Shown: piece by piece, positions 1-8,670 of the stretch
Layout: the number at the start of each line of letters is the position of its first letter
Position numbering within the stretch: the first letter of the stretch is position 1
Source of the DNA: Rhizobium sp. RU20A
GTDB lineage: Bacteria > Pseudomonadota > Alphaproteobacteria > Rhizobiales > Rhizobiaceae
Assembly: GCF_900155885.1 (NCBI RefSeq)
Contig: NZ_FTMB01000005.1
Span: 186,001 to 250,000 of the forward strand
Direction: 5' to 3'
Length of the DNA: 64,000 bases
Notes under the pieces: model-generated
The model's input: the letters and a program-made list of their open reading frames with translations, nothing else
Told to the model about the DNA's origin: nothing
Database searches by the model: none
Made by a program: the position numbers and the translations under genes

Positions 1-1227
1 GCCATTCAGGGCTTCATCGGCGGTGGCATGATCCCCTCGGTCTTTGCCGCGGCCTTCACCATCTTCCCGCCCTCAAAGCGCGCCATTGTTTCGCCGATCA
101 TCGGCCTCGTTGCGACGCTTGCCCCGACCATCGGGCCGACGGTCGGTGGCTATCTCAGCCACGCCTTTTCCTGGCACTGGCTGTTCCTGGTCAACATCAT
201 TCCCGGCATCATCGTGACGATCGTCACGTTCAACTTCATCGATTTCGACAAGCCGGAATTCAACCTCATCAAGAAGTTCGACTGGTGGGGGCTGGCCTCC
301 ATGGCGCTCTTCCTCGGCTCGCTGGAATATGTGCTGGAGGAGGGCAACAACAAGGACTGGTTCAACGACGAGAAGATCGTCATCGGCACGCTCGCGATCG
401 CCATCGGGGCCTTCGTGTTCTTCTGGCGCGCCTTCAAGGTCGAATTCCCGGTGGTGGATCTGAAAGCCTTCGCGAACCGCAACTTCGCCTTCGGATCGCT
501 CTTCTCCTTCACGATGGGTATCGGGCTTTATGGTCTCACCTATCTTTACCCTCTCTATCTGGCGCGCATTCGCGGTTACGACTCGCTGATGATCGGCGAG
601 ACCATGTTCGTGTCGGGCCTTGCCATGTTCCTCACGGCGCCAGTGGCCGGCGCCATGTCGGCGCGCATGGATCCGCGCATCATGATGGCCATGGGCTTCT
701 TCGGTTTCGGTCTCGGCACCTGGCAGATGCACTTCATCACGGCCGACTGGGACTTCTACGAGCTGCTCGTGCCGCAGATCCTGCGCGGCGTGTCGCTGAT
801 GATCTGCATGGTGCCGATCAACAATATCGCGCTGGGCACGCTGCCTCCCGCCCGCATCCGCAATGCGTCCGGCCTCTTCAACCTGACGCGAAACCTCGGC
901 GGGGCCGTGGGTCTTGCGATCATCAACACGCTGATCACCCAGCGCACCGACGAGCATTATGCACGGCTGTCCGAACATGTGCAGTGGGGCAATCCGGAAG
1001 CGATCTCGCAGATGAACAATATCGCCGCCACCTACAATGCCCACGGCATGGACGGCCAGACGATCGCGATCCAGAAACTGGCTGGCATGGTGCGCCAGCA
1101 GGCGTCGGTCATGTCCTTTGCGGATATCTTCCTGCTGCTGACGGGTCTGTTCTTCTCCCTGATCTTCCTGGTCATGCTGATCAAGAAGCCGAGCGCTGTC
1201 CCGGCCAGTGCGGGCGGCGGGCACTGA
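1..1227 (+). CDS. DHA2-family MFS drug exporter (EmrB/QacA type), 5' truncated by window
   Basis: The window opens inside this gene; 408 codons of its C-terminal part are visible and no start can be placed. The product is an inner-membrane, proton-driven exporter of the 14-helix DHA2 branch of the major facilitator superfamily. The antiporter motif C (G-P-T-V-G-G, nt 133-150) closes one helix and is followed by about ten more hydrophobic segments, including the short amphipathic stretches typical of EmrB between helices. EmrB exporters usually work with an EmrA membrane-fusion protein encoded just upstream, which would lie outside the window. The gene stops 104 bases before the next start and looks like the end of a transcription unit. 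Family is secure; the substrate cannot be read from sequence. Confidence 0.9.
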   Translation, partial: AIQGFIGGGMIPSVFAAAFTIFPPSKRAIVSPIIGLVATLAPTIGPTVGGYLSHAFSWHWLFLVNIIPGIIVTIVTFNFIDFDKPEFNLIKKFDWWGLASMALFLGSLEYVLEEGNNKDWFNDEKIVIGTLAIAIGAFVFFWRAFKVEFPVVDLKAFANRNFAFGSLFSFTMGIGLYGLTYLYPLYLARIRGYDSLMIGETMFVSGLAMFLTAPVAGAMSARMDPRIMMAMGFFGFGLGTWQMHFITADWDFYELLVPQILRGVSLMICMVPINNIALGTLPPARIRNASGLFNLTRNLGGAVGLAIINTLITQRTDEHYARLSEHVQWGNPEAISQMNNIAATYNAHGMDGQTIAIQKLAGMVRQQASVMSFADIFLLLTGLFFSLIFLVMLIKKPSAVPASAGGGH

Positions 1228-1331
1228 CTCCAATGGATTGACGGCGCCGAGACTTTGCCTCAGGGGGCGGGTATGATGCGGGCTCGTATCCGGTTCGCCC
1301 CCTGATTCCCATGCGCCGAGGTTTCACGCCC

Positions 1332-2435
1332 ATGCCCGCCCTTCGCCGTCGCCACCTGCTTGCCGGTCTTGCCGCCATGGGCTTCATGCCCGCGGGCCGG
1401 CTTCTGGCGGCGGGCAAGCCTGCCGTGGATGCCACTTTCGTTTTCGCCACCGACATGCATGCCTGCCTCATCGATGCCGATCATCTTGGGCCGGACTGCG
1501 AGGCCGAGGGAAAGACGGATGCCAATCTGTTGCGTCACGTGCGCGCCCTGAACGGGCTGCACGCCCAGATCTGGCCGGAAACGATCGACGGCAAGCCGAG
1601 CGGGCTTTCGAGCGCGGGCCGCAGGATCGGCCATCCGCTCGGCATGGTCTGCGGCGGCGACATGACCGATGATGGCGGCGGGCAGCTGAAGGTGCCGGGG
1701 GAGGGCTGGCAGCTGAAGCAGTTCGCCAATCGCTACCAGCAGGGCAGCGGGCCGGATCGCATTCACATGCCGGTCTATGCCGGGCTCGGCAATCACGACC
1801 TCGACCAGGACGGCACGCCGCCGCATGTGGACTGGTACCGCCGTGAGCTGCGCGACTATGTCGAGATGAACCACCGTACCGGCGTGTTCTTCAAGCCGCC
1901 AGTGCCGGTCGCCAATTACGATGCGCTTTCCGACAGCTATTCCTGGGACTGGGGCGGGCTGCACATGGTGCATCTGCAGCGCTTCGGCGGCGATACGACC
2001 AAGGGTGCCGTGAGCGGCCTGCCCTGGCTTGCCGACGACCTGAAGACGGCGGCCAGCGACGGACGTCCGGTGATCGTCATCCAGCATTACGGCTGGGACA
2101 AATTCTCCCTGGAGCGCTGGGACCCGAAGGCGGAAACCTTCGACGATCAGGGCTCCGGGCCCGCCCATTGGTGGAGCGATGCCGACCGCGCGGCCCTGCT
2201 GGCGGCGCTGAAGGGCTACAATGTGATCGGCCTGTTCCACGGCCACGAGCACGATGCAGCGATGATCTACAACATCGAGGGTCTCGACGTCTTCAAGCCG
2301 ACGGCCGCGTTCAAGGGCGGCTTTGCGCTGGTGCGGGTGACGGACGGGGCGATGGACGTGGTTCTCGGCAGCGCCGGCGATGCCGAGGATGGCAGCGACG
2401 TGACCTTCCTGAAGGGCTTTTCCAAGACGATGTGA
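1332..2435 (+). CDS. Exported metallophosphoesterase with twin-arginine-like signal
   Basis: Calcineurin-like metallophosphoesterase, about 367 residues. The dinuclear metal-site motifs are all present in order: D-M-H near the start of the mature part, G-G-D-M-T-D, G-L-G-N-H-D, V-I-Q-H-Y and G-H-E-H. The N-terminus (M-P-A-L-R-R-R-H-L-L-A-G, then a hydrophobic run ending near A-A-G) resembles a Tat signal, so the enzyme probably acts in the periplasm. An upstream ATG at 1311 is in frame, but a CGAGG ribosome-binding site at 1317-1321 sits 10 bases before the ATG at 1332 and the signal peptide is better formed from there. It stands alone between the drug exporter and the xylose regulator. The substrate (phosphodiester or phosphomonoester) is unknown. 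Confidence 0.8.
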   Translation: MPALRRRHLLAGLAAMGFMPAGRLLAAGKPAVDATFVFATDMHACLIDADHLGPDCEAEGKTDANLLRHVRALNGLHAQIWPETIDGKPSGLSSAGRRIGHPLGMVCGGDMTDDGGGQLKVPGEGWQLKQFANRYQQGSGPDRIHMPVYAGLGNHDLDQDGTPPHVDWYRRELRDYVEMNHRTGVFFKPPVPVANYDALSDSYSWDWGGLHMVHLQRFGGDTTKGAVSGLPWLADDLKTAASDGRPVIVIQHYGWDKFSLERWDPKAETFDDQGSGPAHWWSDADRAALLAALKGYNVIGLFHGHEHDAAMIYNIEGLDVFKPTAAFKGGFALVRVTDGAMDVVLGSAGDAEDGSDVTFLKGFSKTM

Positions 2436-2481
2436 GGCGCTTGCGGAAGGTCAGCGGTTACCGCAAACCATCGTTTTCCAA

Positions 2482-2505
2482 TTTTTGATTTACGTACATC
2501 AAAAA
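2482..2505. promoter_or_regulatory. 24-bp near-perfect palindrome, candidate operator of the LacI-type regulator
   Basis: The two halves TTTTTGAT and ATCAAAAA flank a TACGTA core; of 12 base pairs only one (2490/2497) is mismatched. It lies 49 bases before the GTG chosen for the regulator, the usual place for an autoregulatory operator. A sequence sharing ATTTACGnACAT with its centre occurs before the dehydrogenase gene at 8617-8628. Binding by the adjacent regulator is inferred from position and symmetry. Confidence 0.55.
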
Positions 2506-2553
2506 CTGCTCTATGCCTTCCTCCCACAAGGACACTGGCGTCTGGGAGGAGCC

Positions 2554-3612
2554 GTGCGGCCGACCGTTCACGACATTGCCGAAAGGGCAGGCGTCAGCCT
2601 TGCGACCGTTGACCGCGTGTTGAACGGGCGGCCAAACGTGCGGGGCGTGACGCGGGCCCGAGTCGAAGCGGCGATTGCCGATCTCGGCTATGTGCGCGAT
2701 GTCGCGGCCGCCAATCTCGCCAAGGGGCGGGTCTATTCCTTCGCCTTCATCCTGCCGGCGGGCGACAATCCCTTCATGCGCACGCTCGAAGCGGAGGTGC
2801 GCGGCATCGAGCGGCAGGTCTCGGCCGACCGCATCCGGGTCGGAATCAGCGTCGTGCCGCCCTTCGATGCGGGCCGGCTCGCCGATGCCATCGACGCGGC
2901 CGTGGCGGCAGGTGTCTCCGGCATCGCTGCCGTCGCGGTCGAGGATGATGCCGTCGTGGCGGCCATCGACCGGGCCAAGGCGGCGGGGATCGCCTTCGTG
3001 ACGCTCGTTTCCGACATCGCACAATCGGCGCGCGATCATTTCGCCGGGGTGGACAATATGGCGGCGGGGCGCACGGCCGGCAGCCTGATGGCGCGGTTTC
3101 TCGGGGACCGTCCCGGTCCCGTCGCGGTGCTGGCGGGCTCCATGCGGCTGCGCGACCACCGGGAACGTCTGGAAGGTTTTGCGGCACGGCTCGGCGCCGG
3201 CAGAGTCCTTCTTCCGGTGCTGGAAGGGCAGGACGATCCGGCGCGCGCCCAGGCGCTGGTCGGCGACATCCTCAAGCGGACGCCTGATCTTGCCGGGCTC
3301 TACAGCCTTGGCGCCGGCAATGCCGGACTGGTGCGTGCGCTGGCGGAGGCGGGCGGCGAGGCGCTGGTGGTGATCGCGCACGAGCTGACGCCGGAAACGC
3401 GGGCGGGACTGTCGTCCGGCCTCATCGCCGCCGTTCTCAATCAGGATGCGGGCCACGAGGTGCGCAGCGCCGTGCGCGTGCTGAAAGCGCGGGCCGACGG
3501 CGTGCCGCTGCATGCCGCGCAGGAGCGCATCCGCATCGACATTTTCGTCAACGACAACCTGCCCCCCGAGGCAGGACAGAGCGGTGCGGACGTCTCGTCC
3601 GTGCCCGAATAG
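2554..3612 (+). CDS. LacI-family transcriptional regulator with sugar-binding domain (xylose cluster)
   Basis: DNA-binding repressor or activator of about 352 residues. Residues 4-50 form a LacI helix-turn-helix (T-V-H-D-I-A-E-R-A-G-V-S-L-A-T-V-D-R-V-L-N split by the usual turn), followed by a periplasmic-binding-protein-like sensor domain of the ribose/xylose type. The GTG at 2554 is chosen because GGGAGGA lies at 2544-2550 and because an upstream TTG at 2485 would place the protein start inside the palindrome at 2482-2505 and add an N-terminal tail not seen in this family. xylB follows after 11 bases, so it is co-transcribed with the xylose kinase and probably controls the xyl genes. The effector sugar is an inference from context. 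Confidence 0.88.
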   Translation: MRPTVHDIAERAGVSLATVDRVLNGRPNVRGVTRARVEAAIADLGYVRDVAAANLAKGRVYSFAFILPAGDNPFMRTLEAEVRGIERQVSADRIRVGISVVPPFDAGRLADAIDAAVAAGVSGIAAVAVEDDAVVAAIDRAKAAGIAFVTLVSDIAQSARDHFAGVDNMAAGRTAGSLMARFLGDRPGPVAVLAGSMRLRDHRERLEGFAARLGAGRVLLPVLEGQDDPARAQALVGDILKRTPDLAGLYSLGAGNAGLVRALAEAGGEALVVIAHELTPETRAGLSSGLIAAVLNQDAGHEVRSAVRVLKARADGVPLHAAQERIRIDIFVNDNLPPEAGQSGADVSSVPE

Positions 3613-3623
3613 GGAGAGACCTC

Positions 3624-5081
3624 ATGTATCTCGGCATCGATCTCGGCACATCGAGCGTGAAGGCCATGCTCATCGATGATCGCCAGACCGTCATCGGCTC
3701 GGCCTCCAGCAAGGAGGTGGCGACCCATCGCCCACATGCCGGCTGGTCGGAGCAGGACCCGGCCGACTGGATCCGCGCCACGGAAGAGGCGATTGCCGGG
3801 CTGAAGGGCGCGCATCCGGAAGCCTTCGCCTCCGTGTCCGGCATCGGCCTTTCGGGCCACATGCACGGCGCGACGCTCATCGATGCCGAGGACAAGGTGC
3901 TGAGGCCCTGCATCATGTGGAACGACACGCGCAGCCACCGCGAGGCGGCCGCGCTCGACGCCGATCCGCGCTTCCGGGCGATCACCGGCAATATCGTGTT
4001 TCCCGGCTTCACCGCACCGAAGCTTGCCTGGGTCAAGGCGAACGAGCCGGAGATCTTCGGCAGGATTCGCAAGGTGCTGCTGCCGAAAGATTATCTGCGG
4101 CTCTGGCTGACGGGCGAGCATTTGTCGGAAATGTCGGATTCGGCCGGCACGTCCTGGCTGGACACGGGCGCGCGCCGCTGGTCGAGCGCGCTTCTTGCGG
4201 CGACCGATCTCGATGAGAGCCAGATGCCGGGCCTGGTCGAAGGCACCGCCGAGGCCGGACGCCTGCGCGGCGAGATCGCCGCGCGCTGGGGCCTTCAGGC
4301 CGGCATCGTGGTGGCCGGCGGGGCCGGCGACAATGCGGCCTCGGCCTGCGGCATGGGCACTGTGCGGGAAGGGGCGGCCTTCGTCTCGCTCGGCACCTCG
4401 GGCGTTCTCTTTGCCGCCAACGGGCGCTACCTGCCCAACCCGGAAAGCGCCGTCCACGCCTTCTGCCACGCGCTGCCGGATACCTGGCACCAGATGGGCG
4501 TGATCCTTTCGGCCACCGATGCGCTGAACTGGCATTCGCGTGTGACCGGGGCCAGCGCCGCGAGCCTGACGGGCGAGCTTGGCGATACGCTGAAGGAGCC
4601 CTCCGGCGTCACCTTCCTGCCCTACCTCTCCGGTGAGCGCACGCCGCACAATGATGCGGCCATCCGCGGCGTCTTTGCGGGGCTCGCGCATGAGAGCGAC
4701 CGGGTGGTGCTGACGCAGGCGGTGCTGGAAGGTGTCTCCTTCGCGCTGCGCGACAGTCTGGAGGCGTTGAAGGCGGCGGGCACGGAACTGACCCGCGTGA
4801 CGGCCATCGGTGGCGGCTCGCGCTCGCGCTACTGGCTGGCCTCGATCGCGACCGCGCTCGACCTTCCCGTGGATCTGCCGGCCGACGGCGACTTCGGCGC
4901 GGCCTTTGGTGCGGCGCGGCTGGCGCTGATTGCGGCGACGGGCGCCAACCCCGCCGATGTGCTGACCCCGCCCGCGACGGCAGAGACGATCGAGCCGGTC
5001 AAGGCGCACAGCGCGGCTTACGAGGAGGCCTATCAGCGCTACCGGCGGCTTTACCCGGCGGTGAAGGCGGCGATGGGGTGA
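3624..5081 (+). CDS. xylB: Xylulokinase
   Basis: Phosphorylates D-xylulose to D-xylulose 5-phosphate with ATP in the cytoplasm, feeding the pentose phosphate pathway. The 485-residue protein has the two-domain FGGY kinase layout: the phosphate-binding start G-I-D-L-G-T-S-S-V-K, the sugar-contacting G-L-S-G-H-M-H-G segment, the catalytic Asp in G-A-G-D-N-A-A, and the adenosine motif G-G-G-S-R-S near residue 393. Length is normal for XylB. A strong GGGAGAG ribosome-binding site precedes the ATG. It sits between its presumed regulator and xylA, as in many rhizobia, although a 257-base gap with a palindromic repeat separates it from xylA. Confidence 0.95.
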   Translation: MYLGIDLGTSSVKAMLIDDRQTVIGSASSKEVATHRPHAGWSEQDPADWIRATEEAIAGLKGAHPEAFASVSGIGLSGHMHGATLIDAEDKVLRPCIMWNDTRSHREAAALDADPRFRAITGNIVFPGFTAPKLAWVKANEPEIFGRIRKVLLPKDYLRLWLTGEHLSEMSDSAGTSWLDTGARRWSSALLAATDLDESQMPGLVEGTAEAGRLRGEIAARWGLQAGIVVAGGAGDNAASACGMGTVREGAAFVSLGTSGVLFAANGRYLPNPESAVHAFCHALPDTWHQMGVILSATDALNWHSRVTGASAASLTGELGDTLKEPSGVTFLPYLSGERTPHNDAAIRGVFAGLAHESDRVVLTQAVLEGVSFALRDSLEALKAAGTELTRVTAIGGGSRSRYWLASIATALDLPVDLPADGDFGAAFGAARLALIAATGANPADVLTPPATAETIEPVKAHSAAYEEAYQRYRRLYPAVKAAMG

Positions 5082-5104
5082 GGTCGGCGTTGGGGGGCGA
5101 GGGG

Positions 5105-5274
5105 CACCCCCTCTGCCCTGCCGGGCATCTCCCCCACAAGGGGGAGATTGGGTGGGGCGGGCCCAGCACTCCCTCACGTGCGTAGCATCCGCTTTGCCGT
5201 CCGTTCTCGCGAAGCTCTCTCCTCCTGACGATCTCCCTCCTTGTGGGGGAGATGGCCGGCAGGCCAGAGGGGGG
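5105..5274. repeat. Long inverted-repeat intergenic element (rhizobial palindromic type)
   Basis: Two arms of about 45 bases (5105-5149 and 5228-5274) are inverted copies of each other with few mismatches; each carries the core ATCTCCCCCACAAG or its complement and a CCCTCTG/CAGAGGG end. About 78 bases lie between them. The element fills most of the xylB-xylA gap and would fold into a very stable hairpin in the xyl transcript. Elements with this core are widespread between genes in rhizobial genomes (RIME-like); copy number in this genome cannot be seen here. Confidence 0.75.
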
Positions 5275-5338
5275 TGAACCGCAAGCGCCGACAAACAATT
5301 TTGCCAAGACAAACGGACACCAACCAAGGAGAACACCC

Positions 5339-6649
5339 ATGTCGACCGGCTTTTTCGGCGATATCCAGAAGATCAAATATGAAGGCCCGGAGAGCAACAA
5401 TCCGCTCGCCTTCCGCCACTACAACCCCGATGAGATCGTCATGGGCAAGCGGATGGAAGACCATCTGCGCTTTGCGGTCGCCTACTGGCATACGCTGGTC
5501 TGGCCGGGCGGCGATCCCTTTGGCGGGCAGACCTTCGAGCGTCCGTGGTTCGAGGACAGCATGAAGGCGGCGAAGCTCAAGGCCGACGTGGCCTTCGAAT
5601 TCTTCACCCTGCTCGGCGCGCCCTTCTACTGCTTCCACGATGCGGATGTGCGGCCCGAGGGCAAGGATTTCGTCGAGAACACGAAGAACCTCAACGAGAT
5701 CGTCGACTATTTTGCCGAAAAGCAGGCGGCGACCGGCGTCAAGCTGCTCTGGGGCACGGCAAACCTCTTCTCCAACCGCCGCTACATGGGCGGCGCTGCC
5801 ACCAATCCGGATCCGGATGTCTTTGCCTTCGCCGCGGCGACCGTGAAGACCTGCATGGATGCGACCCAGCGTCTCGATGGCGCGAACTACGTGCTGTGGG
5901 GCGGCCGCGAAGGCTATGAGACGCTGCTCAACACCGACATGAAGCAGGAGCTCGACCAGCTCGGCCGCTTCGTCAACATGGTCGTCGAGTACAAGCACAA
6001 GATCGGCTTCAAGGGCACGATCCTGATCGAGCCGAAGCCGCAGGAGCCCACCAAGCACCAGTACGACTATGACGTCGCAACGGTCTACGGCTTCCTGAAG
6101 AAATACGGTCTCGAAAACGAGGTGAAGCTCAATATCGAGCAGGGCCACGCGATCCTCGCCGGCCATTCCTTCGAGCATGAGCTGGCGCTGGCGAATGCCC
6201 ACGGCATTCTCGGCTCCATCGACATGAACCGCAACGATTACCAGTCCGGCTGGGATACCGACCAGTTCCCCAACAACGTGCCGGAAATGGCGCTCGCCTA
6301 TTATCAGGTGCTGGCCGGCGGCGGTTTCACCACCGGGGGCACCAATTTCGATGCCAAGCTGCGCCGCCAGTCGATCGAGCCGGACGACCTGCTGATCGGC
6401 CATATCGGCGGCATGGATTGCTGCGCCCGGGGCCTCAAGGCCGCCGCGAAGATGATTGAGGACAAGGCTCTGTCGCAGCCGCTCGCCGACCGTTACGCCG
6501 GCTGGCAGGGTGCCGAAGCGCAGAAGATGCTCTCGGGCGGCATGACGCTCGAAGAGATCGAGCAGCGGGTCCTGGCCGAGGGCATCAATCCGCGTCCGCG
6601 CTCGGGCCGGCAGGAGCTTCTCGAAAACATCGTCAACCGTTACGTCTGA
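5339..6649 (+). CDS. xylA: Xylose isomerase
   Basis: Interconverts D-xylose and D-xylulose, the first step of xylose use; a cytoplasmic tetrameric TIM-barrel metalloenzyme. The 436-residue product has the class II length and motifs: the active-site His/Asp segment [18 protein letters not shown], the metal ligand stretch I-E-P-K-P, N-I-E-Q-G-H-A and S-I-D-M-N-R-N-D with its metal-binding acids. The ATG at 5339 follows AAGGAGA with good spacing; earlier in-frame starts lie within the palindromic repeat. The gene follows xylB and is followed by a perfect 11-pair hairpin (6665-6693) and a second sugar isomerase-type gene. Confidence 0.97.
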   Translation: MSTGFFGDIQKIKYEGPESNNPLAFRHYNPDEIVMGKRMEDHLRFAVAYWHTLVWPGGDPFGGQTFERPWFEDSMKAAKLKADVAFEFFTLLGAPFYCFHDADVRPEGKDFVENTKNLNEIVDYFAEKQAATGVKLLWGTANLFSNRRYMGGAATNPDPDVFAFAAATVKTCMDATQRLDGANYVLWGGREGYETLLNTDMKQELDQLGRFVNMVVEYKHKIGFKGTILIEPKPQEPTKHQYDYDVATVYGFLKKYGLENEVKLNIEQGHAILAGHSFEHELALANAHGILGSIDMNRNDYQSGWDTDQFPNNVPEMALAYYQVLAGGGFTTGGTNFDAKLRRQSIEPDDLLIGHIGGMDCCARGLKAAAKMIEDKALSQPLADRYAGWQGAEAQKMLSGGMTLEEIEQRVLAEGINPRPRSGRQELLENIVNRYV

Positions 6650-6664
6650 CAACGACATCCTGCT

Positions 6665-6693
6665 CCGCCGGCGATCTTACGCATCGCCGGCGG
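6665..6693 (+). other. Perfect 11-bp stem-loop between xylA and the sugar isomerase/epimerase gene
   Basis: CCGCCGGCGAT (6665-6675) pairs fully with ATCGCCGGCGG (6683-6693) across a 7-base loop. No run of T follows, so it is a poor intrinsic terminator. It may protect the xylA mRNA 3' end or cause partial termination between the two genes. Function is inferred. Confidence 0.45.
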
Positions 6694-6784
6694 GGTCTAG
6701 AAGCCCGGGGAGGGGCTTTGAGAGGCGTTCCGGCGGGTGGGACCGGCGGCAGCGCAGCGCACACACCATACGGAGGAGGAAGAC

Positions 6785-7837
6785 ATGAAGACGATCAAGG
6801 GGCCGGGCCTGTTCCTGGCGCAGTTTGCCGGCGATGCCGCGCCGTTCAACTCCTGGGATTCGATCACCAAATGGGCCGCCGATTGCGGCTACGCCGGCGT
6901 TCAGGTTCCCTCCTGGGACGGACGCCTGTTCGACCTGAAGAAGGCGGCAGAATCCAAGACCTATTGCGACGAATTCGCCGGAAAGGCGCGTGACAACGGC
7001 GTGGAGATCACCGAGCTTTCCACCCATCTGCAGGGCCAGCTCGTCGCCGTGCATCCGGCCTATGACGAGGCATTCGACGGCTTTGCGGCGCCGGAAGTGC
7101 GGGGCAATCCGAAAGCGCGGCAGCAATGGGCGGTCGAGCAGGTAAAGATGGCGCTGACGGCGTCGCAGCATCTCGGCCTTGATGCCATGGCGTCGTTTTC
7201 CGGCGCGCTCGCCTGGCCCTTCGTCTATCCCTGGCCGCAGCGGCCGGCGGGGCTGGTGGAAACGGCCTTCGATGAACTCGCCAGGCGCTGGCGGCCGATC
7301 CTCGACCATGCCGAAGATTGCGGCGTCGATATCTGCTACGAGATCCATCCGGGCGAAGACCTGCATGACGGCATCACCTACGAGATGTTCCTGGAGCGCA
7401 CCGGCAACCATGCCCGCGCCTGCATGCTCTACGATCCCTCGCACTACGTGTTGCAGTGCCTCGACTATCTCGACAATATCGACATCTACAAGGATCGCAT
7501 CCGCATGTTCCATGTGAAGGATGCGGAGTTCAATTCGACGGGCCGGCAGGGCGTCTATGGCGGCTATCAGGGCTGGGTCAACCGGGCCGGCCGCTTCCGC
7601 TCGCTCGGCGACGGGCAGGTGGATTTCGGCGCGGTCTTTTCCAAGATGGCGGCGAACGACTTTGCCGGCTGGGCCGTTGTGGAGTGGGAATGCGCCCTTA
7701 AGCACCCCGAGGACGGGGCACGCGAGGGCGCGGAATTCGTCAAGCACCACATCATCCGCGTGACGGAAAAGGCCTTTGACGATTTTGCCGATGGCGGCAC
7801 GGACGAGGCCGCCAACCGGCGCATGCTGGGGCTTTGA
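6785..7837 (+). CDS. Sugar phosphate isomerase/epimerase (AP-endonuclease-2-type TIM barrel)
   Basis: A 350-residue TIM-barrel protein of the xylose-isomerase-like superfamily that includes inositol and keto-sugar isomerases and epimerases. Visible features are the N-terminal G-P-G-L-F-L-A-Q-F segment, metal-ligand-like acids in C-Y-E-I-H-P-G-E-D and L-Y-D-P-S-H, H-V-K-D-A-E, and the closing V-V-E-W-E-C. The ATG at 6785 follows GGAGGAGG. It lies downstream of xylA and upstream of a Gfo/Idh/MocA dehydrogenase on the same strand; such enzyme pairs commonly act together on one rare sugar or cyclitol. The exact substrate is unknown. Confidence 0.85.
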   Translation: MKTIKGPGLFLAQFAGDAAPFNSWDSITKWAADCGYAGVQVPSWDGRLFDLKKAAESKTYCDEFAGKARDNGVEITELSTHLQGQLVAVHPAYDEAFDGFAAPEVRGNPKARQQWAVEQVKMALTASQHLGLDAMASFSGALAWPFVYPWPQRPAGLVETAFDELARRWRPILDHAEDCGVDICYEIHPGEDLHDGITYEMFLERTGNHARACMLYDPSHYVLQCLDYLDNIDIYKDRIRMFHVKDAEFNSTGRQGVYGGYQGWVNRAGRFRSLGDGQVDFGAVFSKMAANDFAGWAVVEWECALKHPEDGAREGAEFVKHHIIRVTEKAFDDFADGGTDEAANRRMLGL

Positions 7838-7851
7838 GGGGCATGCGCCCG

Positions 7852-8487
7852 TCAGCAGGCTTCGAGGGCTGCGAGATCGCCGCCCTCGATGGCCGGCAGG
7901 GCCGCCTCGATGCGCTCCAGCGGCCAGTCCCACCAGGCCACCGCCAGAAGCCGCGCGACCATCTCGGGTGCAAAGCGCTGGCGGATCGGCCGGGCGGGAT
8001 TGCCGCCGACGATCGTGTAGGGCGCGACATCGCGGGTGACCACTGCGCCAGCGGCGACGATGCTGCCTGCCCCGAGCGTGACGCCCGGCATGATCATCGC
8101 CCCGGTGCCGATCCAGACATCCGGCCCCACCACCGTGTCCTTCACCGGCAGATCGGCATAGGCATCCATCGTTTCCGGCTTGAAGATGCGAAACGGATAG
8201 GTGCTGAGGCCATTCATGGCATGGTTGGCCGAGCTGGTGATGAAACGCACGCCATGGGCGATCTGCACGAAGCGGCCGATGAGAAGCCTTTCGCGGCTGA
8301 AGGGATGGAGGTAGGGCGCGATGGTGCCGGCTACATCCGTCAGCGGCGTCACGCTGGAATAGTAGCTGTAATCGCCGCATGTGATGCGTGGATGATCGAT
8401 GGCGCGGTTGAGATGGACGGTGTTTTCGACAAGCGTGCCGTCGGCAAGGGTAATGGGATGGCGTGCATCCGCAACGAGCAAAGGCAT
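7852..8487 (-). CDS. Hexapeptide-repeat (CatB-like) acetyltransferase
   Basis: Acetyl-CoA-dependent O-acetyltransferase of 211 residues with a left-handed beta-helix. Seen: S-S-A-N-H-A-M-N, whose His matches the catalytic position in the xenobiotic/chloramphenicol (Vat/CatB) branch, and then a run of hexapeptide units ([24 protein letters not shown]) before the V-G-G-N-P-A-R turn. It is encoded against the flow of the surrounding sugar genes and ends 14 bases from the isomerase gene. Members of this group acetylate antibiotics or small metabolites or sugars; the real acceptor cannot be told. Confidence 0.85.
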   Translation of the reverse strand: MPLLVADARHPITLADGTLVENTVHLNRAIDHPRITCGDYSYYSSVTPLTDVAGTIAPYLHPFSRERLLIGRFVQIAHGVRFITSSANHAMNGLSTYPFRIFKPETMDAYADLPVKDTVVGPDVWIGTGAMIMPGVTLGAGSIVAAGAVVTRDVAPYTIVGGNPARPIRQRFAPEMVARLLAVAWWDWPLERIEAALPAIEGGDLAALEAC

Positions 8488-8613
8488 GGGAAATCCTTGA
8501 TGAAAAGCTGATGTTTGCGAGACGACGCGCGGGCGTCGTTCGATCCTGTGATCGACCTTCGGAAAGGTTCAAACTTAGCTGTTCATTGGCAGGGCCACCT
8601 TCTCGTCAAGGAT

Positions 8614-8633
8614 CGCATTTACGCACATGACTA
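8614..8633. promoter_or_regulatory. Possible second site for the xylose-cluster regulator
   Basis: The stretch ATTTACGCACAT (8617-8628) matches 11 of 12 bases at the centre of the palindrome before the LacI-type gene (2488-2499), and lies 43 bases before the dehydrogenase start. The outer arms are only weakly symmetric, so the match could be chance. Supported by position and shared core only. Confidence 0.35.
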
Positions 8634-8670
8634 TGGAAACAATCAGGCACAGACAGTGAAGGAGGCTGAC

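Noticed and set aside
2482-2553. An upstream TTG (2485) start for the LacI-type regulator
   Set aside because: It lies within the operator-like palindrome, lacks a ribosome-binding site and adds 23 residues not found in the family; GTG 2554 has GGGAGGA ahead.
8515-8670. A longer dehydrogenase start at 8515
   Set aside because: It would place the start close to the divergent acetyltransferase start and over the candidate regulatory site; ATG 8671 has a strong AAGGAGG.
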